A stretch of 6,682 nt of DNA from NCBI GenBank assembly GCA_024643595.1, contig JAHEMS010000202.1, positions 1-6,682 on the forward strand, written 5' to 3'. The stretch's first letter is position 1, and every line of letters starts with the position of its first letter. Source of the stretch: Bacteroidota bacterium. Lineage in GTDB: Bacteria > Bacteroidota > Bacteroidia > Cytophagales > Cyclobacteriaceae. The notes under the pieces were generated by a model, which worked only from the letters and a program-made list of their open reading frames with translations, did no database searches and was not told the origin of the DNA. The position numbers and the translations under genes are program-made. This document shows positions 1 through 6,515 of this stretch, one piece after another.

Positions 1-122
1 CACACTAAAATTAAGCAGAAGAAAATATAAATTCCAACGTGTATAGCGTAGGATTTTTTCGTTACTTGAACCTTCAACCTTTATCAATCCATTCCATTTA
101 TATATTCATTGAACCCTCCATT

Positions 123-1010
123 ATGCAATTGATTATCCAAAATTTAAACAAAACGTACTCCAACGGTGTACAGGCGTTGAAAAATGTTAATCTCACCATC
201 AACCAGGGCATGTTTGGTTTGCTCGGTCCCAACGGAGCTGGGAAGTCATCCCTCATGCGTACCATTGCAACATTACAGGAAGCTGATAGCGGCAGCATTA
301 CAATGGGTGATATTGATGTATTAAAACAAAAAGAAGATGTTCGCAAAATGTTAGGCTATCTGCCACAGGAATTTGGTGTATATCCAAAAATTGATGCCAT
401 AACATTGCTGGACCACCTTGCCGTATTGAAAGGCATTCGTCATAAAAATGAACGAAAGGGGCTGGTGGAAGCACTGCTGCACAAAACCAACCTCTGGCCG
501 GCGCGAAATAAAAACCTCGGTGGATTTTCGGGAGGTATGAAGCAACGGTTTGGCATTGCCCAAGCCTTAATCGCTAATCCCAAACTGATCATTGTGGATG
601 AACCCACAGCGGGACTCGACCCGGCCGAGCGTAACCGATTCCTGAACCTGCTTTCGGAGATTGGCGAAAACACCATCGTTATTCTTTCTACGCACATTGT
701 GGAAGACGTAAAGGAACTCTGCACCGATATGGCGATTATCAATAAAGGAGAAGTACTTTACAATGGAAGTCCGATGGATGCCATCGCAGAAGTGGAAGGT
801 AAAGTGTGGAAAAAACGAATCAGCAAAACGGAGCTTGAACAATACAGGACTTCGTTTAACATTATCTCAGAAAGACTGATAGCCGGACGACCTGAGATCA
901 CGGTACTGAGTGACAGTCAACCCGACCCATCATTTGAACAAACCCAGGCTGACCTTGAGGATGTTTACTTCACCCACGTCTTTGGTACTTCAAAAGAAGT
1001 AGCCGCCTAA
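123..1010 (+). CDS. ABC transporter ATP-binding protein, partner of the permease/M1 peptidase
   Basis: This is a 295-residue cytoplasmic ATPase subunit that binds and hydrolyses ATP to drive an ABC transporter. All nucleotide-binding motifs are visible: Walker A GPNGAGKS (residues 35-42), Q-loop Gln82 in YLPQEF, signature FSGGM (135-139, a variant of LSGGQ), Walker B LIIVDE ending in catalytic Glu160, the GLDP D-loop (164-167) and switch His191 in STH. Residues from about 220 onward form a short C-terminal accessory region ending in LEDVYFTHVFG, a tail common in ABC-2 type ATPases. The start is the ATG at 123. The frame stays open upstream to a GTG at 39, but those 28 residues do not resemble an ATPase N-terminus, whereas the residues from 123 (MQLIIQNLNKTY) match the usual first strand. 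There is no Shine-Dalgarno sequence. The stop lies 39 bases before the permease-peptidase gene, so co-transcription is inferred. The substrate cannot be read from the sequence. Confidence 0.95.
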   Translation: MQLIIQNLNKTYSNGVQALKNVNLTINQGMFGLLGPNGAGKSSLMRTIATLQEADSGSITMGDIDVLKQKEDVRKMLGYLPQEFGVYPKIDAITLLDHLAVLKGIRHKNERKGLVEALLHKTNLWPARNKNLGGFSGGMKQRFGIAQALIANPKLIIVDEPTAGLDPAERNRFLNLLSEIGENTIVILSTHIVEDVKELCTDMAIINKGEVLYNGSPMDAIAEVEGKVWKKRISKTELEQYRTSFNIISERLIAGRPEITVLSDSQPDPSFEQTQADLEDVYFTHVFGTSKEVAA

Positions 1011-1049
1011 GTAAAATATACTGTCAATATTATTATTTAAGTCTTCATT

Positions 1050-4000
1050 ATGTTTAAAGATATTTTTCTATTTGAACTGAAATACCGGAGAGCACGTGCT
1101 GCCAACTATATTTACTTTGGCATCATGTTTTTGCTTTGCATCCTTGCTGTAACCACCGATGTAGTGCAGATTGGCGGAGGGGTTGGCCAGGTAAAGGAAA
1201 ATGCGCCAGTGGTGATAACTCAAATGGTTGCCATCATGGCCGTGTTTATGACACTGATTGCTTCAGCCATCATGGGCGTAGCTGTACTCAGGGATTTTGA
1301 ACATAACACAGAAGCTATTCTGTTCAGCACACCCATCAAGAAATTTTCTTACCTGATGGGCCGTTACTGGGGATCGTTGGTAGTATTAATGCTGATAGCT
1401 GCCAGTATTCCGTTGGCATTTATGATTGGTGATCTTTGGCCCACACGGGAAGCTGATCGGATGTTGCCCTACAATTTAATCACCTATTGGCGTCCCTATC
1501 TGATCTTTCTTGTGCCTAACATGTTTTTTACTGGCGCCATCTTTTTCGCTAGTGGTGCACTGAGCAGAAAATCAATCGTGATCTATACGCAAGGCATTCT
1601 CTTGCTCGTGCTATATCTCGCCAGTCAAACCATGTTGCGCGACCTCGAACAAAAAGAAATAGCGGCCTTACTAGATCCGTTTGGCGTACGTGCTTTCAGT
1701 TTTCACACACAATATTGGACCCCTGGGGAAAGAAATTCCCTTCAAATTCCGTTCGAGGGATATATTCTTTACAATCGTCTTATCTGGATCGGTGTTGGTG
1801 TATTGGTATTAATCATTAACCATTTTGCCTTCAGTTTTAATAAGACACGCGTTGTGAAAGATGAACGTCTTATGATTAAACCGGAAGAAACAAAAATTCC
1901 GATCGCACAACAGTTCACCGGGATGTCAACACATATAGGTCAACTTATCAAACTCACCTTCTTTAATTTTAAAATGGTGTTTAAGGAGATACCTTTTCTT
2001 GCTATCGTAATTTCAGGGATGTTGCTCATGTTTTTAAACGCCATGAACATGAATGAACTGTATGGCACCAGTTCCTACCCAACTACATATTCCGTATTGG
2101 GACTGCTTTCCGGTTTCAATTTATTCTTTGTCATCATTGCTGTTTTATATTCAGGGGAACTGGTGTGGAAAGAACGGGCTGTCAACCTCAACCTGATTAT
2201 CGATGCCATGCCCATGCCAGACTTTATTAATCTCATCGCAAAATTCCTCGGGCTACTACTGGTGTATGCTGCCCTACTGTTCGGTTTAATTATCTGTGGA
2301 GTAATTATTCAGACTGCCTACGGATATTATAAATTTGAGATTGGCGTTTACTTTGGCACCCTCTACAGTGAAACACTTGGTTTCCTTGTTCTTTACACCT
2401 TGTTATCCATGTTTATCCAGGTGATGGTCAACAATAAGTTTCTGGGATATGCAGTAGCCATTGCTTTTTTCATCCTGGTAGGATTTTTAGGGCAGATGGG
2501 ACTCGAACATCCTCTTTTCCAATTTGGCAGTGGGAGTCTTGGCACTTATTCGGATATGAATGTATATGGTCATTTCGTAACGCCATTCACCTGGCTGCAG
2601 GTGTATTGGTTTGCTTTCGTATTATTTTTGTTTTCCATCGCGGTTGTTTTCTCAGTTCGCGGATCAGAAGCTGTCATGAACATGAGATGGAAATCAGGCA
2701 AACTCCGCCTTTCAAAACCCTTGATTCGATTGATGGCTGCTGCTATCATCCTTTTCGCCTCTTCCGGATTTTTTATTTTTTACAACACCAACGTACTCAA
2801 TGATTACAGTAATTCCGATGAGCGTGAAGACCGGCAGGTAGATTATGAAAATACATTGAAGAAATTTGAATTTCTGCCTCAGCCCAGAATCACAGGAATC
2901 GATCTGAAAGTAGATATTTATCCATCAAAGCGTGACTTCATGGCTGAGGGATATTTTATCTTAAAAAATAAAACCAGTCAAGCCATTACCGATATTCATA
3001 TTCAGGAAAACATTACACCCGAATTGAAGACAGAAAATTTAAAATTTGATCGGAAATACGGGGTTAAGGAAAAATTCGACAAATTTAAATATACCATCTA
3101 TACCCTCGAACAACCACTTCAGCCTGGCGACAGTCTTCGAATGGACTTCAAGACCTCGTTTAATACCAAGGGATTTGTGGAAACTTCGCGATCCAATACG
3201 CAGGTGATTTTCAATGGCACTTTCTTCAACAATACCTACTTTCCATCCCTGGGTTACAATGAGGGGTTTGAGATCAGTGATGACAATAAACGAAAGGAGA
3301 AGAAATTACCAGAGAAGGAACGCATGATGGAACGTAATGATCCACGCGGGCTTTCACAGAGTTTATTTGGCGATGATGCTGACCATATTAATTTTAATAT
3401 TCAGCTCAGCACGGATAAGGGACAAACCGCGATAGCGCCAGGTTATCTCGTGAAACAATGGGACGAAGGTGATCGTGTTTATTTTCATTATAACATGGAT
3501 GCACCGATGTGCAATTTCTTCTCTATGATATCAGCTAATTATGTGATCAAAAAAGATAAATGGAAAGATATCAACCTGGAAATCTATTATCATCCTGGCC
3601 ATGAATACAATCTTGACCGGATGATGCAAGGGATGAAAGATGCCCTCGCCTATTATGAAGAACACTTCAGTCCTTACCAATACCATCAAGTGCGAATCAT
3701 GGAATTTCCGCGATACGCCATGTTTGCACAATCATTTGCAAACACTATACCATTTTCTGAAGGGATGGGGTTCATTTCCAAAATTGATGATCCCGATAAG
3801 GATATTGACTTTACCTACTACGTTACTGCCCACGAAGTTGCCCACCAATGGTGGGGACATCAAGTCATGGAAGCCGGTGTAAAAGGAAATGCCATGTTAA
3901 GTGAAAGCATGTCGCAATATTCCGCCCTGATGGTATTGAAACATACATTTCCGCCCGAAATCATCGAGCGATATCTGAAATATGAGCTAGACCGGTACTT

Positions 4001-4628
4001 ACAAGGACGTGCCGGGGAACGAAAAAAAGAGCAACCACTGGAATTTGTGGAGGGCCAGGGATACATTCATTATCAAAAAGCATCATTGATATTTTATGCG
4101 CTGCAAGATTATATCAGCGAAGACAGTGTGAATGCCGCCTTCCACCGATTCAATGAAGAATGGCGATTTAAAGATGCACCCTACCCTACCTCCGCTGATT
4201 TATTGAAGGAAATTAGAAAAGTAACACCCGATAGTCTGCAGTATCTTATTCATGACATGTTCGAAACCATTACCCTATTTGAAAACAAAACGGACACCGC
4301 GGTGTACGAAGAGAAATCACCGGATGAATTTCTGGTGACCCTTAATGTGACTGCAGAAAAATTTCGTGCCGACAGTACCGGACTTGAAACCGCAATACCT
4401 ATTAATGATTGGATCGACATTGGCGTGTACGGTAAAAATGTAGCAGGAAAAGACAGCCTGATCTATCTTAAGAAACATAAAATCACCAAAAAAGAAAACG
4501 AGTTTACGATTACCGTAAAATCAAAACCTCGCAAAGGTGGCATCGATCCGTTGCATAAACTTATTGACCGTCACTCGGGTGACAATACAAAAGGATTAAT
4601 CAGGAAAGACAACAAACCTGATGCGTGA
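1050..4628 (+). CDS. ABC transporter permease fused to M1 family zinc aminopeptidase
   Basis: This is a 1192-residue membrane protein combining an ABC-2-like permease with a peptidase. About 13 hydrophobic helices are visible, near residues 19-38, 57-80, 106-128, 148-170, 175-195, 243-263, 314-332, 346-368, 395-421, 438-460, 464-484, 515-536 and 557-578. Lys/Arg-rich loops (81-105, 264-313, 369-394, 537-556) fit a cytoplasmic N-terminus, which puts everything after helix 13 in the periplasm. The permease looks internally duplicated: the charged loop after helix 2 (RDFEHNTEAILFSTP) resembles that after helix 8 (GELVWKERAVNLNLIIDAMP). From about residue 600 comes an M1 peptidase: a beta-rich region to about 835, a catalytic domain with HEVAH (His928, Glu929, His932), a third zinc ligand at Glu952, a probable transition-state tyrosine Tyr1008 in HYQKAS, and FSEG (Glu904) where GAMEN usually sits. 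A beta C-terminal part ends in GIDPLHKLIDR. The frame is intact. Aminopeptidase activity is inferred from family; the natural substrate is unknown. Confidence 0.93.
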   Translation: MFKDIFLFELKYRRARAANYIYFGIMFLLCILAVTTDVVQIGGGVGQVKENAPVVITQMVAIMAVFMTLIASAIMGVAVLRDFEHNTEAILFSTPIKKFSYLMGRYWGSLVVLMLIAASIPLAFMIGDLWPTREADRMLPYNLITYWRPYLIFLVPNMFFTGAIFFASGALSRKSIVIYTQGILLLVLYLASQTMLRDLEQKEIAALLDPFGVRAFSFHTQYWTPGERNSLQIPFEGYILYNRLIWIGVGVLVLIINHFAFSFNKTRVVKDERLMIKPEETKIPIAQQFTGMSTHIGQLIKLTFFNFKMVFKEIPFLAIVISGMLLMFLNAMNMNELYGTSSYPTTYSVLGLLSGFNLFFVIIAVLYSGELVWKERAVNLNLIIDAMPMPDFINLIAKFLGLLLVYAALLFGLIICGVIIQTAYGYYKFEIGVYFGTLYSETLGFLVLYTLLSMFIQVMVNNKFLGYAVAIAFFILVGFLGQMGLEHPLFQFGSGSLGTYSDMNVYGHFVTPFTWLQVYWFAFVLFLFSIAVVFSVRGSEAVMNMRWKSGKLRLSKPLIRLMAAAIILFASSGFFIFYNTNVLNDYSNSDEREDRQVDYENTLKKFEFLPQPRITGIDLKVDIYPSKRDFMAEGYFILKNKTSQAITDIHIQENITPELKTENLKFDRKYGVKEKFDKFKYTIYTLEQPLQPGDSLRMDFKTSFNTKGFVETSRSNTQVIFNGTFFNNTYFPSLGYNEGFEISDDNKRKEKKLPEKERMMERNDPRGLSQSLFGDDADHINFNIQLSTDKGQTAIAPGYLVKQWDEGDRVYFHYNMDAPMCNFFSMISANYVIKKDKWKDINLEIYYHPGHEYNLDRMMQGMKDALAYYEEHFSPYQYHQVRIMEFPRYAMFAQSFANTIPFSEGMGFISKIDDPDKDIDFTYYVTAHEVAHQWWGHQVMEAGVKGNAMLSESMSQYSALMVLKHTFPPEIIERYLKYELDRYLQGRAGERKKEQPLEFVEGQGYIHYQKASLIFYALQDYISEDSVNAAFHRFNEEWRFKDAPYPTSADLLKEIRKVTPDSLQYLIHDMFETITLFENKTDTAVYEEKSPDEFLVTLNVTAEKFRADSTGLETAIPINDWIDIGVYGKNVAGKDSLIYLKKHKITKKENEFTITVKSKPRKGGIDPLHKLIDRHSGDNTKGLIRKDNKPDA

Positions 4629-4638
4629 TCAATAATAA

Positions 4639-4668
4639 AACTTAGGCCCTTCATCACGGGCCTAAGTT
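4639..4668. terminator. perfect 11-bp hairpin, probable intrinsic terminator
   Basis: The arms AACTTAGGCCC (4639-4649) and GGGCCTAAGTT (4658-4668) are perfectly complementary around an 8-base loop. The structure starts 11 bases after the stop of the permease-peptidase gene, the usual place for an operon terminator. On the + strand, however, no T-run follows; the sequence continues GATATCAGG. Read on the minus strand, the hairpin is followed by TTATTATT, a much better intrinsic-terminator tail. It may act in both directions, or may mainly end a transcript coming from the right. The hairpin is seen directly; its function is inferred. Confidence 0.7.
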
Positions 4669-4876
4669 GATATCAGGAGTCAAAACAAGCATAATTGGAA
4701 TTATTCTCCTGAATCATTTTCTTTCCCATTAATATAGTCGGTCATTTTCTTCGCGTGGGCAGAAAGCAGATTGGCGATACAATTGATGAATATTGTTTCA
4801 AAACATGACAGAAATCATTACATTCATCAAATCATTATTCCACCTTCCATTATGTTAAACTTAACCATTTACAGCC

Positions 4877-5290
4877 ATGATTTCTGTATTAGCAAGCACC
4901 GGTAAATACATTTTAGAACCAAGCCTGATGGACATGCACCACAGCAGTTTGGAGTGGCTTTCTGCCACGGTACTATGGAAACAAGAAGTTGGTTTCTTTC
5001 AAAAGCTATTGGATTCTTATGTTTCAAAAGGCACCGTTGCTGACGAGAAAAAAAAGATAAGTCATTTTCAAAATGTGATCACCTACTATGGTGGTGAATT
5101 AATTGATACACTTCGCAAAAAAATAAAAATACACGAGCATAAACTGGCCGACTTACTGCAGGAATCAAAAAGCAGCGATAAAGAGTATTATGAAGAACAT
5201 GGTGAGTTGATGGAAGAATTAAGTGCCTTCATGAAAACGTTCAATTCATTTAAAAGTGAATTCTTCTCCTTCATTGACAAAAAACTTTGA
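4877..5290 (+). CDS. hypothetical helical protein, 137 residues
   Basis: I do not recognise a named family. The 137-residue product has no signal peptide, no membrane segment and no cysteine. It is rich in Lys and Glu and appears mostly helical, with likely long helices near residues 23-50, 55-95 and 100-136, so a small helical bundle or coiled coil in the cytoplasm is plausible. It has several histidines (21, 22, 63, 86, 88, 108) amid acidic residues, but no recognisable metal-binding motif. The reading frame looks real: it is uninterrupted, with ordinary amino-acid composition, and ends at a TGA 70 bases before fabH. The start is uncertain. ATG 4877 gives the full length, while ATG 4928 (residue 18, MDMHHSSLEWL) would remove a stretch that looks less conserved in character. 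I have a faint impression that Bacteroidota carry similar short proteins with an H-x-x-x-L-E-W start, but cannot name them. Co-transcription with fabH is possible but unproven. Confidence 0.75.
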   Translation: MISVLASTGKYILEPSLMDMHHSSLEWLSATVLWKQEVGFFQKLLDSYVSKGTVADEKKKISHFQNVITYYGGELIDTLRKKIKIHEHKLADLLQESKSSDKEYYEEHGELMEELSAFMKTFNSFKSEFFSFIDKKL

Positions 5291-5317
5291 TAAGTTAGTA
5301 TAAAACACTTACAGTCA

Positions 5318-5352
5318 TTAGGTAACAATTCCTAACTTTAGCGCTACTAAAG
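5318..5352 (+). promoter_or_regulatory. two abutting dyads and weak -7 box before fabH
   Basis: Two inverted repeats lie directly end to end in the 70-base gap before fabH. The first is TTAGG-N8-CCTAA (5318-5335). The second is CTTTAG-N5-CTAAAG (5336-5352), which ends 8 bases before the ATG. TAACTTTA at 5333-5340 is one base off the Bacteroidota -7 consensus TAnnTTTG and would put transcription start only a dozen or so bases before the ATG. I see no convincing -33 TTTG at the right spacing. The dyads are seen directly. An operator overlapping the promoter, or a hairpin at the mRNA 5' end, is inferred. Confidence 0.3.
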
Positions 5353-5360
5353 AAAATTAT

Positions 5361-6359
5361 ATGCGCTATTCTAAAATTGTAGGCTTGGGGCATCATGTGC
5401 CGGAAACCGTTATCACCAACGAATACCTATCGGGTATAATGGACACGAATGATGAGTGGATCACCGAGCGTACCGGAATAAAGGAAAGACGATATGTTGA
5501 TCCGGTAAAAGATACCGTAGCCAATATGGCTGCCAAGGCAACTCGCATGGCGCTGGAGCGGGCCAATCTTACCGAAAAAGACATTGACTTCATTGTATTT
5601 GCTACCATCACTCCTGACTATTTCTTTCCTGGCTCTGGCGTTTTACTCCAACGGGAGTTGGGTCTGGAAAGCATTGGTGCCTTGGATATTCGCAATGCCT
5701 GTTCAGGGTTCATCTACGCCCTTTCCGTCGCTGATCAGTTCATAAAATCTGGTATGTATAAAACAATTCTGGTGGTCGGCGCTGAAATTCAATCCACCGC
5801 CATTGATATGACGACACGGGGAAGAAACACGGCAGTGATTTTTGCCGATGGAGCCGGTGCTGTCATTCTGCAACCCACCGATCAACCAGGCATCCTCTCC
5901 ACACATCTACATGCTGACGGACGTTATGCGGAAGAACTTTATGTGCGCGATCCAGGCAGTAGTCGTCCACGCGAAGAACGACAACCAGAGCAGATTCTGG
6001 ATACCACCACGTTTAAAGTGGTTATGAACGGAAGCCAGGTATTTAAACACGCTGTCGTCCGTTTCATGGAAGTGATCAACGAAGCACTTGCCGCCAATGG
6101 AATGAAAAAAGAAGATATTGATTTATTAATTCCACATCAGGCCAATTTGCGTATCAGCCAGTTCGTTCAGCATAAGCTGGAACTTCCTGACTCAAAAGTT
6201 TATAACAACATCATGCGCTATGGCAATACAACTGCCGCATCTATCCCGATCGCATTAAGCGAAGCCTGGGCTGAAGGTAAAGTGAAGGAAGATAATTTAA
6301 TATGCCTGGCTGCATTTGGCAGTGGTTTCACCTGGGCATCTGCATTGATACGTTGGTAA
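5361..6359 (+). CDS. fabH: beta-ketoacyl-ACP synthase III (KAS III)
   Basis: FabH catalyses the first condensation of type II fatty-acid synthesis, joining an acyl-CoA primer to malonyl-ACP to give a 3-ketoacyl-ACP, in the cytoplasm as a homodimer. The 332-residue sequence is collinear with the thiolase-fold family. The active-site triad is complete: Cys114 in NACSGF, His259 in PHQANLRI and Asn289 in YGNTTAAS. DEWITERTGI (31-40) matches the CoA-binding region (Trp33, Arg37), and Arg264 corresponds to an ACP-contact arginine of E. coli FabH. The end, AFGSGFTWASALIRW, is the classic C-terminus. It is about 15 residues longer than the E. coli enzyme, mostly from extra residues between HADG (184-187) and NGSQVF (223-228). 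The start fits the E. coli N-terminus without extension. It is not beside plsX, rpmF or other fab genes in this window, so it could be a second, stand-alone KAS III paralogue. Primer preference (straight or branched) cannot be read. Confidence 0.93.
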   Translation: MRYSKIVGLGHHVPETVITNEYLSGIMDTNDEWITERTGIKERRYVDPVKDTVANMAAKATRMALERANLTEKDIDFIVFATITPDYFFPGSGVLLQRELGLESIGALDIRNACSGFIYALSVADQFIKSGMYKTILVVGAEIQSTAIDMTTRGRNTAVIFADGAGAVILQPTDQPGILSTHLHADGRYAEELYVRDPGSSRPREERQPEQILDTTTFKVVMNGSQVFKHAVVRFMEVINEALAANGMKKEDIDLLIPHQANLRISQFVQHKLELPDSKVYNNIMRYGNTTAASIPIALSEAWAEGKVKEDNLICLAAFGSGFTWASALIRW

Positions 6360-6423
6360 ATACCCAAAGACGCACGGACTTCATTTTTTTATTTTGGATT
6401 TTGAATCTGAAATAGTGAATTTA

Positions 6424-6451
6424 CACTATGAAATGTTTTTACATCATGGTG
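6424..6451 (+). other. bulged stem-loop in gap between fabH and the next gene
   Basis: As RNA, CACUAUG (6424-6430) can pair with CAUGGUG (6445-6451) over 7 pairs including one G-U. An AA bulge (6431-6432) follows, then AUGU/ACAU (6433-6436 with 6441-6444) closes a UUUU loop. CACTAT (6424-6429) is also the exact reverse complement of ATAGTG at 6412-6417, so two mutually exclusive hairpins are possible. No T-tract follows, so it does not look like a plain terminator. The structure is visible by eye; any function is inference, and AT-rich gaps give such pairings by chance. Confidence 0.25.
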
Positions 6452-6515
6452 CCCTTCAATGCTTGATCATGCAAAGGCATTCACTTATGATTCATCACTT
6501 CCTAAATGCTAATTA

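Noticed and set aside
39..122. In-frame 28-residue upstream extension of the ATPase from a GTG at 39
   Set aside because: The extension is aromatic and unlike an ABC ATPase N-terminus, while ATG 123 begins exactly at the usual first strand.
1..122. Promoter for the transporter operon
   Set aside because: The region is AT-rich and has TTG elements, but I found no TAnnTTTG box at the right spacing, so no site can be named.
98..842. Several minus-strand open frames of 70-100 codons across the ATPase gene
   Set aside because: They are opposite a gene with all ABC motifs intact, and their translations show no recognisable domains.
2606..2803. A 65-codon + strand frame inside the permease region
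   Set aside because: It is out of frame within the continuous 1192-residue protein, across helices 12-13; its Cys/Phe-rich translation is typical of a shadow frame.
3531..4066. Minus- and plus-strand frames overlapping the peptidase catalytic domain
   Set aside because: The HEVAH domain is clearly coded in the main frame, and these overlaps show no features of their own.
5393..6027. Open frames in other registers across fabH
   Set aside because: FabH is full length with a complete triad, so these are shadows of it.
6360..6395. Possible intrinsic terminator after fabH, from the T-run at 6384-6390
   Set aside because: I found no stem of more than three or four pairs just before the T-run.
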